Source: Acidovorax sp. SRB_14 (GTDB lineage Bacteria; Pseudomonadota; Gammaproteobacteria; Burkholderiales; Burkholderiaceae_C). Taken from it: a stretch of DNA of 56,229 nucleotides. The DNA is taken from contig NZ_MWOK01000020.1 of NCBI RefSeq assembly GCF_012932145.1, forward strand, positions 1 to 56,229, written 5' to 3'. Below the pieces are notes generated by a model. The model did no database searches, had not been told where the DNA came from, and saw only the letters and a program-made list of their open reading frames with translations. This document shows, in pieces, positions 25,608 through 35,043 of the stretch. Both the position numbers and the translations under genes were made by a program. Position 1 is the first letter of the stretch. The number at the start of each line of letters is the position of its first letter.

Positions 25608-26030
25608 ATGCCCGCCATGGCATCCCGCGGCCGCGGCCGCCGCACCATCAACGAGATCAACATGGTGCCCTTCATCGACGTGATGCTGGTGCTGCTGATC
25701 ATCTTCATGGTGACCGCGCCCATGCTCACGCCCAGCGCCATCAACGTGCCCTCGGTCGGCAAAGGCAGCAAGCCGCCCAAGACTTTTGGCCAGGTGATCG
25801 TGCAGCAGGACGGTAGTGTGCAGCTCAAGACCGACGGCAGCGAGCGCCCGCTGACGCTGCAGGCGCTGGGCGAGGCCGCCCGCACCTGGCAGGCCGGGCA
25901 ACCCGACGACACGGCCATCCTGATCACGGCCGACAAGGGCGTCAGCTACGAAACCGTGGTCAAGGCCATGGACGCGCTGCAGCGCGCCGGCGTGCAGCGC
26001 GTCGGCCTGTCCGTGCGCCAGGGCGGCTGA
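25608..26030 (+). CDS. tolR: Tol-Pal system protein TolR
   Basis: A 140-residue inner-membrane protein of the ExbD/TolR family. A short cytoplasmic N terminus (RGRGRRTINEIN) precedes a single helix with the essential channel Asp24 in NMVPFIDVMLVLLIIFMV, then a periplasmic domain ending AGVQRVGLSVRQGG. ATG 25608 lies 7 nt after GGAGGAG. It pairs with TolQ upstream. Confidence 0.94.
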   Translation: MPAMASRGRGRRTINEINMVPFIDVMLVLLIIFMVTAPMLTPSAINVPSVGKGSKPPKTFGQVIVQQDGSVQLKTDGSERPLTLQALGEAARTWQAGQPDDTAILITADKGVSYETVVKAMDALQRAGVQRVGLSVRQGG

Positions 26031-26060
26031 GTCCACGCACGCACCGGCCCCCCTGAACCC

Positions 26061-27062
26061 ATGCAATTTCACGACGATAGAGACCAGTTTGCCCCGCCCC
26101 GCCCGCCCGCGCGCCTGCGTGCCGTGGTGCTGGCGGTGCTGGTGCATGCGATGCTGATCGGCGCACTGACCTGGGGCGTAAACTGGAAGAGCGAGAGCGA
26201 CCAGCCTGCGGTGGAAGCCCAGTTGTGGTCTGCCGTGCCCCAGCAGGCGGCACCGCGCGCCGCCGAGCCCCCGGCGCCCACACCGCAGCCGCCCGAGCCT
26301 GTCCAGCCCGCGCCCCCCCCCCCTCCGCCGCCACCTCCTCCGGAACCGCGCCAGGCCGAGCCCGACACGCGCGCGGCCGACATCGCCGTCGAGCGCGAGA
26401 AAAAGCGCCTCGAAAAGGAAAAGAAAGAGCGCCAGCAGCAGCTCGAACGCGACAAGCGCGAGAAAGAGCGCAAGGAAGAAGAGCGCCGCGACCGCCTGGA
26501 GCAGGAGAAAAAAGAGCGCCTGCAAAAGGAAAAGATCGAGCAGCTGAAGGCCGAAAAAGCCGAGAAGGCCGAGCGCGAGAAGGAACGGCTGGAGAAGCTG
26601 GAAAAGCAAAAGCAGGCCGCCGAGGACAAGAAGCGCCAGGCGCAGGAAGACCAGCGCAAGCAGGAGGCCCTCGAAAAGGCCAGCGCCAAGGCCGCCGAAG
26701 CCCGCCGGCAGGAAAACATCCGCCGCATGCAGGGCCTCGCCGGTGCCACGGGCGGCGACACCGCTACCGGCAGCGCCAAGCAGGACTCCGGCCCCTCGGG
26801 CAGCTATGGCGGCAGGGTCGCGGCCAAGGTCAAGCCCAACATCGTCTACCCCGATGCGGTGAGCGGCAACCCGCGCGCCGTGGTGCAGGTGCGCGCCGCG
26901 CCCGACGGCACCATCGTCGGCACCAGGCTCGTGCAGTCGAGCGGCAACAAGGCCTGGGACGACGCCGTGCTGCGCGCCCTCGACAAAACCGAAACCCTGC
27001 CACGCGACGTGGACGGGCGCGTGCCCTCGGCGCTCGAAATCGGCTTCCGTCCCAAGGACTGA
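26061..27062 (+). CDS. tolA: Tol-Pal system protein TolA
   Basis: A 333-residue protein linking the inner-membrane TolQR motor to the outer membrane. Residues 1-13 are cytoplasmic and 14-37 form a single anchor helix. A Pro-rich stretch (about 68-97) includes a run of prolines encoded by C-rich DNA at 26314-26340. Residues 105-225 form a long Lys/Glu/Arg-rich single helix, and 248-333 the globular TolA/TonB-like C-terminal domain (KVKPNIVYPDAVSGNP, then WDDAVLRAL). tolB and pal, which usually follow, are absent: the next gene is trhP. A GC-rich hairpin (27067-27092) follows the stop but lacks a T-tract. Confidence 0.93.
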   Translation: MQFHDDRDQFAPPRPPARLRAVVLAVLVHAMLIGALTWGVNWKSESDQPAVEAQLWSAVPQQAAPRAAEPPAPTPQPPEPVQPAPPPPPPPPPPEPRQAEPDTRAADIAVEREKKRLEKEKKERQQQLERDKREKERKEEERRDRLEQEKKERLQKEKIEQLKAEKAEKAEREKERLEKLEKQKQAAEDKKRQAQEDQRKQEALEKASAKAAEARRQENIRRMQGLAGATGGDTATGSAKQDSGPSGSYGGRVAAKVKPNIVYPDAVSGNPRAVVQVRAAPDGTIVGTRLVQSSGNKAWDDAVLRALDKTETLPRDVDGRVPSALEIGFRPKD

Positions 27063-27153
27063 CCAGGCCCCGGGCGCCGCAAGGGGCCCGGGATCTGCCG
27101 TTTTGCTGAGCCAGCGCAGAACGCCGGCCTCGCTGCCGTCCGACAATCGCGCG

Positions 27154-28551
27154 ATGACCCCCAAAAGCCCCGAACTGCTGCTGCCTGCCGGCTCGCTGGA
27201 GCGCATGCGCGCCGCCTACGACTACGGCGCCGACGCTGTCTATGCCGGCCAGCCGCGCTACAGCCTGCGTGCGCGCAACAACGAATTCCGCGTCGAACAG
27301 ATCGCGCAGGGCATCGCGGAAGCCCATGCGCGCGGCAAGAAATTCTTCCTCACCAGCAACCTGCTGCCGCACAACGACAAAGTACGCACTTACCTGCGCG
27401 ACATCGAGCCCATCATCGCCATGGGCCCGGACGCGCTGATCATGGCCGACCCCGGCCTGATCATGCTGGTGCGCGAGAAGTGGCCGCAGGTGCCCATCCA
27501 CCTCTCGGTGCAGGCCAACACCGTGAACTTCATGGCGGTGAAGTTCTGGCAGACGGTGGGCGTGCAGCGCGTCATCCTCTCGCGCGAGCTGAGCCTCGAC
27601 GAGATCGCGAAGGTCCGCCAGGAATGCCCCGACATGGAACTCGAGGTGTTCGTGCACGGCGCGCTGTGCATCGCCTATTCGGGCCGCTGCCTGCTCTCGG
27701 GCTATTTCAACCGGCGCGACAGCAACCAGGGCACCTGCACCAACGCCTGCCGCTGGAGCTACGCCACGCAGGAAGCCGCCGTGGACCCCACCACCGGCGA
27801 AGCCATGGCCCAGCGCATGGAAGGCGACTTCGATTTCGCCCAGGCCCAGGAAGACGACCACGCCGCCTTTGCCGCCTGCGGTGGCGGCGCGCGCCACCCG
27901 CGGGCCGACCAGGTCTACCTGCTCGAAGAGAAGGAGCGGCCGGGCCAGCTGATGCCCATCATGGAAGACGAGCACGGCACCTACATCCTGAACAGCAAGG
28001 ACCTGCGCGCGGTCGAGCATGTGCAGCGGCTGGTCGATATCGGCGTCGATTCGCTCAAGATCGAAGGCCGCACCAAGAGCCAGTACTACGTCTCTCGCAC
28101 GGCGCAGGTCTACCGCCGGGCCATCGACGATGCCGTGGCCGGCCGCCCGTTCAACCCCGAACTCCTCACCGAGCTCGAGGGCCTGGCCAACCGCGGCTAC
28201 ACCAGCGGCTTTCTCGAGCGCCGTCCCGCCCACGCGTACCAGAACTACGAAAGCGGCAGCTCGCAGATGCGGCGCAGCCAGTTTGTCGGCGAGGTCAAGG
28301 CGCTGCAGGACGGCTGGGCCGAGGTCGAGACCAAGAACCGCTTTGCGGTGGGGGACCTGATCGAGATCGTGCACCCGAGCGGCAACCGCACCATACGCCT
28401 GGAAACCATGCAGGGGCTCGATGGCCAGGCCCTGCAGGCCGCGGCCGGCAGCCCGCTGCGCGTGCGCATTCCCCTGGCCGACGCGGTGGACGGGGCGCTG
28501 CTGGCGCGCGTGCTCGAGTCCGACAAAAATTCAGACCAAATCGGCCCCTAG
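27154..28551 (+). CDS. trhP: Peptidase U32-family tRNA 5-hydroxyuridine synthase TrhP (YegQ)
   Basis: A 465-residue U32-family protein. E. coli YegQ/TrhP hydroxylates U34 of some tRNAs using prephenate and an iron-sulfur cluster. The four Cys expected for that cluster are present (Cys172, Cys179, Cys195, Cys199 in LCIAYSGRC and GTCTNAC). The N terminus PELLLPAGSLERMRAAYDYG is typical. GACAAT at 27142-27147 lies only 6 nt before ATG 27154, so a leaderless or near-leaderless transcript is possible. The last residues (DQIGP) and the TAG stop are encoded by a dispersed element, followed by a strong terminator. Confidence 0.9.
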   Translation: MTPKSPELLLPAGSLERMRAAYDYGADAVYAGQPRYSLRARNNEFRVEQIAQGIAEAHARGKKFFLTSNLLPHNDKVRTYLRDIEPIIAMGPDALIMADPGLIMLVREKWPQVPIHLSVQANTVNFMAVKFWQTVGVQRVILSRELSLDEIAKVRQECPDMELEVFVHGALCIAYSGRCLLSGYFNRRDSNQGTCTNACRWSYATQEAAVDPTTGEAMAQRMEGDFDFAQAQEDDHAAFAACGGGARHPRADQVYLLEEKERPGQLMPIMEDEHGTYILNSKDLRAVEHVQRLVDIGVDSLKIEGRTKSQYYVSRTAQVYRRAIDDAVAGRPFNPELLTELEGLANRGYTSGFLERRPAHAYQNYESGSSQMRRSQFVGEVKALQDGWAEVETKNRFAVGDLIEIVHPSGNRTIRLETMQGLDGQALQAAAGSPLRVRIPLADAVDGALLARVLESDKNSDQIGP

Positions 28552-28590
28552 CGCTTACCCAGCAAGCGCTGATAGCTACTGAAATCATAG
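28538..28590 (+). repeat. Dispersed two-hairpin element, copy 7
   Basis: AAATCGGCCCCTAGCGCTT, loop, then AAGCGCTGATAGCTACTG. Inverted repeat AGCGCTT / AAGCGCT is perfect. It contains the trhP stop codon (TAG at 28549-28551) and runs straight into the intrinsic terminator. Confidence 0.85.
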
Positions 28591-28591
28591 T

Positions 28592-28626
28592 AAAAAAGCC
28601 CGGCGCTCTTGCGAGCGCCGGGCTTT
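28592..28626. terminator. Bidirectional intrinsic terminator
   Basis: Perfect 12-bp stem AGCCCGGCGCTC / GAGCGCCGGGCT with a TTGC loop, preceded by A6 and followed by TTT. It serves the convergent genes trhP (plus) and acnB (minus). Confidence 0.92.
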
Positions 28627-28648
28627 CAGCCGCAGGGGGCGTGGGCCG

Positions 28649-31234
28649 TCAGGCGGCCACGCCGTCCGCCACGTCCTTGTACTCCGCGATCTGGTCGAAG
28701 TTCAGGTACTGGTAGATCTGGCCGCTGCTTTGCTTGATCACGCCCATGTCGGCCAGGTACTCGGCCTGGCTCGGGATGCGGCCGAGCTTGGAGCAGATGG
28801 CGGCCAGTTCGGCCGAGCCCAGGTAGACGTTGGTGTTCTTGCCCAGGCGGTTGGGGAAGTTGCGCGTGCTGGTCGACATCACGGTCGCGCCTTCCTTGAC
28901 CTGCGCCTGGTTGCCCATGCACAGCGAGCAACCGGGCATTTCCATGCGCGCGCCGGCAGCGCCGAAGACGCCGTAATGGCCTTCCTCGGTGAGCTGCTGC
29001 GCGTCCATCTTGGTGGGCGGCGCCATCCACAGCTTGACCGGAATGTCCTTCTTGCCTTCGAGCAGCTTGGACGCGGCACGGAAGTGGCCGATGTTGGTCA
29101 TGCACGAGCCGATGAACACTTCGTCGATCGCAGCGCCGGCCACGTCGGACAGCGTCTTGGCGTCGTCGGGGTCGTTGGGGCAGCAGACGATGGGCTCGGT
29201 GATCTCGGCCAGGTCGATCTCGATCACGGCGGCGTATTCGGCGTCGGCGTCGGGCTCCAGCAGCTGCGGGTTGGCCAGCCAGGCTTCCATGGCCTGGATG
29301 CGGCGGCCGATGGTGCGCGCGTCTTCGTAGCCCTGGGCGATCATGTTCTTGAGCAGCACGATGTTCGACTGCAGGTACTCAATGACCGGCGCCTTGTTCA
29401 GGCGCACCGTGCACCCGGCGGCCGAGCGCTCGGCCGACGCGTCGGACAGCTCGAATGCCTGCTCGACCTTCATGTCCGGCAGGCCTTCGATTTCGAGGAT
29501 GCGGCCCGAGAAGATGTTCTTTTTGCCCTGCTTTTCCACCGTCAGCAGACCGGCCTTGATGGCGTAGAGCGGGATCGCGTGCACCAGGTCGCGCAGCGTG
29601 ACGCCGGGCTGCATCTGGCCCTTGAAGCGCACCAGCACCGACTCGGGCATGTCCAGTGGCATCACGCCCGTGGCCGCGGCAAAGGCCACCAGGCCCGAAC
29701 CGGCCGGGAAGCTGATGCCCACGGGGAAGCGCGTGTGGCTGTCGCCGCCCGTGCCCACGGTGTCGGGCAGCAGCATGCGGTTGAGCCAGCTGTGGATGAT
29801 GCCGTCGCCGGGCTTGAGCGAGATGCCGCCGCGCGTGCTGATGAAGTCGGGCAACTCGTGGTGCATCTTCACGTCCACAGGCTTGGGGTAGGCCGCGGTG
29901 TGGCAGAAGGACTGCATCACCAGGTCGGCGCTGAAGCCCAGGCAGGCGAGGTCCTTGAGCTCGTCGCGCGTCATCGGGCCGGTAGTGTCCTGCGAGCCAA
30001 CCGAGGTCATGCGCGGCTCGCAGTAGGTGCCGGGCAGCACGCCCTGGCCTTCTGGCAGGCCGCAGGCGCGGCCGACCATTTTTTGCGCCAGCGTGAAGCC
30101 CTTGCCGGTGGCGGCGGGTACTTGCGGCAGGCGGAACAGCGTCGACGGCTCCAGGCCCAGCGCCTCGCGCGCCTTGGTCGTCAAGCCGCGGCCGATGATC
30201 AGCGGAATGCGGCCGCCGGCACGCACTTCGTCGAACAGCACCTCGCTCTTGACCTCGAACTCGGCAATCACCTGGCCGTCCTTGAGTGCCTTGCCGGCGT
30301 AGGGCAGCAGCTCGATGGTGTCGCCCATGTGCATCTGGCTCACGTCCAGCTCGATCGGCAGCGCGCCGGCGTCTTCCATGGTGTTGTAGAAGATCGGGGC
30401 GATCTTGCTGCCCAGGCAGACGCCGCCAAAGCGCTTGTTGGGCACGAACGGAATGTCTTCGCCCGTGAACCACAGCACGCTGTTGGTGGCCGACTTGCGG
30501 CTCGAGCCCGTGCCGACCACGTCGCCGACGTAGGCCACGAGGTGGCCCTTGGCGCGCAGGTCTTCGATGAACTGGACCGGACCGCGCTTGCCGTCTTCCT
30601 CGGGCGTGATGCCGTCGCGCTTGTTCTTGAGCATGGCGAGCGCATGCAGCGGAATGTCGGGGCGGCTCCAGGCGTCGGGCGCGGGAGAGAGGTCGTCGGT
30701 ATTGGTCTCGCCGGTGACCTTGAGCACCGTGAGCTTGATGCTCTGCGGCACTTCGGGGCGGCTGGTGAACCACTCGCCATCGGCCCAGCTTTGCAGCACG
30801 GCCTGCGCGAAGGTGTTGCCCTTGTCGGCCTTTTCCTTGACGTCGTGGAACTGGTCGAACATCAGCAGCGTCTTCTTGAGCGCTTCAGCGGCGACGGAGG
30901 CGACCGCGGCGTCGTCGAGCAGATCGATCAGCGGCGTCAGGTTGTAGCCGCCCAGCATGGTGCCCAGCAGCTCGGTGGCCTTCTCGCGGCCGATCAGCGT
31001 GCAGTTTTCGGTTCCGTGCGCCACGGCAGCCAGGTAGCTGGCCTTGACCTTGGCGGCATCGTCCACACCGGCGGGCACGCGGTGCGTGATCAGGTCGAGC
31101 AGCACCGCTTCCTCGCCCGCGGGCGGGCTCTTGAGCAGCTCGATCAGCGCGCCAGTCTGCTTGGCGGTCAAGGGCAGCGGCGGGATGCCCAGCGCTGCGC
31201 GCTCGGCCACGTGTTCACGGTAGGCTTGCAACAT
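28649..31234 (-). CDS. acnB: Bifunctional aconitate hydratase 2 / 2-methylisocitrate dehydratase
   Basis: An 861-residue AcnB-type aconitase interconverting citrate and isocitrate in the TCA cycle; it often also handles 2-methylisocitrate. The N-terminal HEAT-like domain ([20 protein letters not shown]), the swivelling domain and the catalytic domain are all present in AcnB order. The [4Fe-4S] cluster Cys appear in GSCMTNIG and CSLCMGNQ. It is the last gene of the leftward mdh-citE-like-hypothetical-acnB series and is 65 bp downstream of the unknown exported protein gene. Confidence 0.95.
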   Translation of the reverse strand: MLQAYREHVAERAALGIPPLPLTAKQTGALIELLKSPPAGEEAVLLDLITHRVPAGVDDAAKVKASYLAAVAHGTENCTLIGREKATELLGTMLGGYNLTPLIDLLDDAAVASVAAEALKKTLLMFDQFHDVKEKADKGNTFAQAVLQSWADGEWFTSRPEVPQSIKLTVLKVTGETNTDDLSPAPDAWSRPDIPLHALAMLKNKRDGITPEEDGKRGPVQFIEDLRAKGHLVAYVGDVVGTGSSRKSATNSVLWFTGEDIPFVPNKRFGGVCLGSKIAPIFYNTMEDAGALPIELDVSQMHMGDTIELLPYAGKALKDGQVIAEFEVKSEVLFDEVRAGGRIPLIIGRGLTTKAREALGLEPSTLFRLPQVPAATGKGFTLAQKMVGRACGLPEGQGVLPGTYCEPRMTSVGSQDTTGPMTRDELKDLACLGFSADLVMQSFCHTAAYPKPVDVKMHHELPDFISTRGGISLKPGDGIIHSWLNRMLLPDTVGTGGDSHTRFPVGISFPAGSGLVAFAAATGVMPLDMPESVLVRFKGQMQPGVTLRDLVHAIPLYAIKAGLLTVEKQGKKNIFSGRILEIEGLPDMKVEQAFELSDASAERSAAGCTVRLNKAPVIEYLQSNIVLLKNMIAQGYEDARTIGRRIQAMEAWLANPQLLEPDADAEYAAVIEIDLAEITEPIVCCPNDPDDAKTLSDVAGAAIDEVFIGSCMTNIGHFRAASKLLEGKKDIPVKLWMAPPTKMDAQQLTEEGHYGVFGAAGARMEMPGCSLCMGNQAQVKEGATVMSTSTRNFPNRLGKNTNVYLGSAELAAICSKLGRIPSQAEYLADMGVIKQSSGQIYQYLNFDQIAEYKDVADGVAA

Positions 31235-31299
31235 GTAGTTTTTTCTCCGGTTACTTCTGGTTCATCAATGGGGGCCGGTGCAACCCGGCAGGGACGCCG

Positions 31300-31899
31300 T
31301 CACTTGGCAGGCGGCGCTTCCAGCACGCTGGGCGGGGGGTTTTTCTTGATGGCCTCGGCCACCACCACCTGGGCGGGGCTCATGCATTCATCGGCCAGGC
31401 GCTGGCCACGTTTCTGGTCCATCAACATGGACTTGTTGGCAATCTGCAGCCAGACGGCGCCGCCCTTGGCGTCTTCGAGCCGCACCGTGCCGGTGGTCGT
31501 GGCGACCGGCACCATGTGGTACTTGAAGCCCTTGCCGCCCACATGGAAGTGGCCCGGTGCTTGGGGATCGGCGTCGATCTGCACACTGGCGCCCAACTCG
31601 CACGGGATATGGCCCACGTGCACGCGTTCGGCAATGGCCAGCTCCGCCGGGGTCAGCGCGGCCTCGGCCGCCATGAGGCCGGTGGCCACCTGGCTGGTGG
31701 CGCTTTTGAGCTGCGTGCGGCTGCTGGTGGGCTGGGCCTTGGCGACCACGGCCTTGCTTTCTTTCTTGGCTTTGGCGGTGGGCTTGGCCGTGGCCTTTGC
31801 CGCGGGCTTGGAGGCAGGGGCGGCGGCAGGCGCCGGCGTCTGGGCCGTGGCAAGGCTGGACACCAGGGCCATCAGGGCAGATGCGAACAGGGTTTTCAT
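31300..31899 (-). CDS. Exported hypothetical protein with Ala/Lys/Pro-rich linker
   Basis: A 199-residue protein I cannot assign to a family. It has a clear Sec signal peptide (MKTLFASALMALVSSLATAQ, cut after about residue 19). Residues 20-60 are a low-complexity Ala/Lys/Pro linker with histone-like composition. A probable globular domain spans about 65-185 and contains two Cys (HIPCELG, DECMSPA) that could form a disulfide. The segment HVGGKGFKYHMVPVATTTGTVRLED suggests a beta-sheet domain. It lies inside the TCA operon, 26 bp after the citE-like stop and 65 bp before acnB, which is odd for a periplasmic protein. Confidence 0.75.
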   Translation of the reverse strand: MKTLFASALMALVSSLATAQTPAPAAAPASKPAAKATAKPTAKAKKESKAVVAKAQPTSSRTQLKSATSQVATGLMAAEAALTPAELAIAERVHVGHIPCELGASVQIDADPQAPGHFHVGGKGFKYHMVPVATTTGTVRLEDAKGGAVWLQIANKSMLMDQKRGQRLADECMSPAQVVVAEAIKKNPPPSVLEAPPAK

Positions 31900-31925
31900 A
31901 GGGGCTCCAGCAAAGCGGAAAAGGG

Positions 31926-32915
31926 TCAGAAAGGGGACGGAGAAAACCAGTGTTGTACCGCAGGTGGCAACGGCCGTCCCGTCTGGTGGGCGCGCTCGAG
32001 CACCTGCCAGAAGTAGCGGTAGCTGGCGCGGTCGTGCAAAGCGCCCTCAAAACTGATGGGAGCCCAATCGGCGGCTGCGCCAGTAGCTATGAGTTTGGAA
32101 GCGTTGTCGATTTCGTCCTGCGCCGGCGCCAGGGCTTTGAGGATGGGACGGATCTGCGCGGGGTGGATGCTCCACATGCGCGTGTAGCCCAATTCGCCCG
32201 CGGCGCGGCCGGCGGCGGCCTGCAGCGCGGCCAGGTCGCTGAACTCGGTGACCACGCAATGCGAGGGCACTTTGCCATGCGCATGGCAGGCGCTGGCGAT
32301 CTCGAGCTTGGCGCGCACCACCAGCGGGTGCGCAAACTGCCCGGCCGAGGTCATAGCAGAGGCCGGAATGGCACCGCCATGGGCCGAGACAAAATCCATC
32401 AGCCCAAAGCTCAGGCTTTGCACACGCGGGTGCGCGGCGATCTCAAAGGCGCGGTGCACGGCCGCAGGCGACTCGATCAGCACATGCAGTGGCAGGTGCC
32501 CGGCCGACGCGCGTTGCAACGCCTTTTCGGCCAACAGCACGTCGTCCACGGACTCGACCTTGGGCAGCATGATGTGGCACAGCCGGTGGCCGGCTTCGCC
32601 GGCGATGGTGTCGATGTCGTTGGCAAAGGCCGGGTGGTCCACAGGGTGCACGCGGGCCGCGACGCGCGCGCCGGGCGCCGCGCCCTGGGCCAGTGCCGCC
32701 ACCAGCGCCGCGTGCGCGGCCTCGCCGCCCACGGGCGCGCCGTCCTCGCAGTCGAGCGTGACGTCAAAGACGCAGGCGCCAAACTCCGCAGCCATCTCGG
32801 CCTGCAATTGCAGGCTTTTGCGCATCCGCGCTTCAACGCCGCTGTAGTGGTCGCACACGGGCAGAAAGCCCGACTGCGCCTGCGCGCCCAGGAGGATGTC
32901 GCGGGGATGGGTCAT
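31926..32915 (-). CDS. CoA ester lyase of the HpcH/HpaI (CitE-like) family
   Basis: A 329-residue TIM-barrel aldolase/lyase. The acidic metal site ([14 protein letters not shown]), the [11 protein letters not shown] arginine segment, IMLPKVES and [11 protein letters not shown] are family hallmarks. Homologues cleave malyl-CoA, citramalyl-CoA or related esters; the exact substrate is not determined. No citD or citF genes are nearby, so it is not a citrate lyase subunit. ATG 32915 lies 88 bp after the mdh stop, and the gene belongs to the same leftward series as mdh and acnB. A role joining acetyl-CoA and dicarboxylate pools is plausible but inferred. Confidence 0.85.
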   Translation of the reverse strand: MTHPRDILLGAQAQSGFLPVCDHYSGVEARMRKSLQLQAEMAAEFGACVFDVTLDCEDGAPVGGEAAHAALVAALAQGAAPGARVAARVHPVDHPAFANDIDTIAGEAGHRLCHIMLPKVESVDDVLLAEKALQRASAGHLPLHVLIESPAAVHRAFEIAAHPRVQSLSFGLMDFVSAHGGAIPASAMTSAGQFAHPLVVRAKLEIASACHAHGKVPSHCVVTEFSDLAALQAAAGRAAGELGYTRMWSIHPAQIRPILKALAPAQDEIDNASKLIATGAAADWAPISFEGALHDRASYRYFWQVLERAHQTGRPLPPAVQHWFSPSPF

Positions 32916-33003
32916 GGATAAAAAGGCACTGGCGGAGCGGAAATGGGAAGGCGGGTACCGGAGCCCCCCGGTGCGTTGGCGCACGCGGGGCCCCGGGCCC
33001 GGT

Positions 33004-33990
33004 TCAGAGCAGGTGCTTGACGCCGTCTTGCTCGCCCTGCAGCTCGGCCAGGGTGGTGTTGATGCGCTCTTGCGAGAAGGCGTCGATGTCCAGGCCCTCG
33101 ACGACCTTGTACTCACCGTTTTCGCAGGTCACGGGAAAGCCGAACATGGTGTCCTTCGGAATGCCGTACTGGCCGTCCGACGGAATGCCCATGGTGACCC
33201 ATTTGCCGTTGGTGCCCAGCGCCCAGTCGCGCATGTGGTCGATGGCGGCGTTGGCAGCCGAGGCGGCCGACGACAGGCCACGCGCCTCGATGATGGCGGC
33301 TCCGCGCTTGCCGACCGTAGGCAGGAACACGTTGGCGTTCCATTCCTGATCGTTGACCATCTGGGCGACGCTTTCGCCGTTGATGGTGGCGAAGCGGTAG
33401 TCGGCGTACATCGTGGGCGAGTGGTTGCCCCAGACGGTCAGCTTCTCGATGTCGGCCACGGCCTTGCCGGTCTTGGCTGCGATCTGGCTGGCGGCGCGGT
33501 TGTGGTCCAGGCGCAGCATGGCGGTGAAGTTCTTGCGCGGCAGGTCGGGGGCCGACTTCATGGCGATGTAGGCATTGGTGTTGGCGGGGTTGCCGACCAC
33601 CAGCACCTTGACGTTGCGGCTGGCCACGGCGTTCAGGGCCTTGCCCTGCGCCGTGAAGATGGCGCCGTTGACGGCGAGCAGCTCGGCACGCTCCATGCCC
33701 GGGCCGCGCGGGCGCGATCCGACCAGCAGCGCATAGTCGGCATCCTTGAACGCGGTCATGGGGTCGCTGTGGGCGGTCATCTCCACCAGCAGCGGGAAGG
33801 CGCAGTCGTCGAGTTCCATCATCACGCCCTTGAGCGCTTTTTGCGGGCCCTCGGCGGGCACTTCGAGCAGTTGCAGAATGACGGGCTGGTCCTTGCCCAG
33901 CATTTCGCCGGAGGCGATGCGAAACAGCAGGGCATAGCCGATTTGGCCAGCGGCGCCGGTGACGGCCACCCGGACGGGCTTCTTGGTCAT
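33004..33990 (-). CDS. mdh: Malate dehydrogenase
   Basis: NAD-dependent malate/oxaloacetate interconversion in the TCA cycle. At 328 residues it is of the cytosolic-like type common in betaproteobacteria, not the shorter E. coli type. Rossmann motif TGAAGQIG (11-18), the substrate-binding [16 protein letters not shown] and the catalytic His in [12 protein letters not shown] are visible. The gene is the first of the leftward TCA series. A sigma-70-like promoter (TTGACG/TAAAAT) and an adjoining palindrome lie upstream. Confidence 0.95.
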   Translation of the reverse strand: MTKKPVRVAVTGAAGQIGYALLFRIASGEMLGKDQPVILQLLEVPAEGPQKALKGVMMELDDCAFPLLVEMTAHSDPMTAFKDADYALLVGSRPRGPGMERAELLAVNGAIFTAQGKALNAVASRNVKVLVVGNPANTNAYIAMKSAPDLPRKNFTAMLRLDHNRAASQIAAKTGKAVADIEKLTVWGNHSPTMYADYRFATINGESVAQMVNDQEWNANVFLPTVGKRGAAIIEARGLSSAASAANAAIDHMRDWALGTNGKWVTMGIPSDGQYGIPKDTMFGFPVTCENGEYKVVEGLDIDAFSQERINTTLAELQGEQDGVKHLL

Positions 33991-34085
33991 GTGGAAACTC
34001 CAGAGGTGAAGGGAAACAGGTAGGGGAGCGGCGGAGACCACCTGCGCCTGTGACCAGCAACACGTGCCCCGCAAACTGCGGCCGG

Positions 34086-34115
34086 ATTTTAGCGCCGATT
34101 TCCGCACCGCGTCAA
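34086..34115 (-). promoter_or_regulatory. Putative sigma-70 promoter of mdh
   Basis: On the minus strand TTGACG (34115-34110) and TAAAAT (34091-34086) with an 18-bp spacer. The GTCTTAT palindrome abuts the upstream side of the -35 box, so a bound regulator could affect this promoter. Confidence 0.6.
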
Positions 34116-34116
34116 T

Positions 34117-34144
34117 TTGTCTTATGTCTTATATAAGATATGAT
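34117..34144 (+). promoter_or_regulatory. Putative sigma-70 promoter of gntR
   Basis: TTGTCT (34117-34122) and TATGAT (34139-34144) with a 16-bp spacer. The spacer is almost filled by the palindrome TCTTATATAAGA, a layout typical of autorepression. It also shows that the in-frame ATG at 34140 cannot be the start codon of this transcript. Confidence 0.6.
34119..34139. promoter_or_regulatory. Candidate GntR operator
   Basis: GTCTTAT (34119-34125), GTCTTAT (34126-34132) and ATAAGAT (34133-34139): two direct half-sites and one inverted, including the perfect palindrome TCTTATATAAGA at 34127-34138. The AT-rich site stands out from the GC-rich surroundings and lies between the divergent mdh and gntR promoters. 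I infer that the neighbouring GntR protein binds it. Confidence 0.65.
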
Positions 34145-34202
34145 GTGCGCCGTGCCGGACAGCCGAACCAGGCTCCGGCGCACCCACGCACCCACCGCGC
34201 CC

Positions 34203-34994
34203 ATGTCATCCCTGCCCCTGCCTGCACCAGACGATTCCGCCCCGCCCCCCAGCCCGGCCGGACTGCCCGCGCCTGCGTTCAGCCCGCTGTACCAGCAGAT
34301 CAAGGGATTGATCCTGCAGAGCCTGCAGGCCGGCGAATGGAAGCCCGGCGAAGCCATTCCCAGCGAGATGGATCTGGCGGCACGCTTTCGCGTGAGCCAG
34401 GGCACGGTGCGCAAAGCCATCGACGACCTGGCCGCCGAAAACCTGGTCGTGCGCCGCCAGGGCAAGGGCACCTTTGTCGCCACGCACGCCGAGCGCCAGG
34501 TGCAGTACCGCTTCCTGAAGCTGCTGCCCGATACCGGCGACGCCGGCGTGGAGGGCCCGGCAGAGCGCCACATTCTCGAATGCCGGCGCGTTCGCGCTGG
34601 TGCCGAGATCGCGCGCACGCTGGGCCTTCGCCCCGGCGACTCGGTGGTGCAGGCGCGCCGCGTGCTGTCGTTCGTCGGCGTCCCCACCATCCTCGAAGAC
34701 ATTTGGCTGCCCGGCCAGGCCTTTAAGGGTCTGACGGCCGCGCAGATGGCCAGCTACCCAGGCCCGACCTACGCCATGCTGGAGCTCGATTTTGGCGTGC
34801 GCATGGTGCGCGCCGAAGAAAAGATCCGCGCCGTGCTGCCCGATGCCGCCCAGGCCGCGCTGCTGCAAGTCACCCCGTCAACGCCCCTGTTGAGCGTGGA
34901 AAGAGTTGCTTACACGTACAACGATGTTCCCATGGAGTTACGCCGCGGCCTCTACCGCACCGACACCCACCACTACCACAACGAATTGAGCTGA
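34203..34994 (+). CDS. GntR family transcriptional regulator (HutC/UTRA type)
   Basis: A 263-residue regulator. A Pro-rich leader of about 30 residues is followed by a winged helix (about residues 30-100, PLYQQIKGLILQSLQAGEW, then IPSEMDLAARFRVSQGTVRKAID) and a C-terminal UTRA ligand domain (about 105-260), as in HutC-type members that bind small metabolites. ATG 34203 is chosen because an upstream in-frame ATG at 34140 overlaps the probable -10 box. It is divergent from mdh and directly upstream of sdhCDAB-sdhE-gltA. Position suggests it regulates TCA genes; a related dicarboxylate, citrate or methylcitrate could be the effector, which is inference. Confidence 0.85.
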   Translation: MSSLPLPAPDDSAPPPSPAGLPAPAFSPLYQQIKGLILQSLQAGEWKPGEAIPSEMDLAARFRVSQGTVRKAIDDLAAENLVVRRQGKGTFVATHAERQVQYRFLKLLPDTGDAGVEGPAERHILECRRVRAGAEIARTLGLRPGDSVVQARRVLSFVGVPTILEDIWLPGQAFKGLTAAQMASYPGPTYAMLELDFGVRMVRAEEKIRAVLPDAAQAALLQVTPSTPLLSVERVAYTYNDVPMELRRGLYRTDTHHYHNELS

Positions 34995-35043
34995 CGGCAC
35001 CGGCGCCCCACGCTGGCCGAAGCCCCAAAAAGTCGAGAATGGC

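Noticed and set aside
28730-32056. Very long plus-strand open frame opposite acnB and its neighbours
   Set aside because: It is the antisense shadow of strongly supported minus-strand genes. High GC with G/C-ending codons leaves few stops on the opposite strand, and its protein is His/Gln/Arg/Val-rich without domain features.
32048-32090. Additional copy of the dispersed element inside the CitE-like gene
   Set aside because: CAATCGGCGG and AGTAGCTATGAG resemble the end boxes, but the middle is missing and the stretch is coding, so chance cannot be excluded.
34140-34994. ATG at 34140 as the gntR start
   Set aside because: It lies within the predicted -10 box and operator region. It would add a leader not typical of GntR proteins; ATG 34203 fits better.
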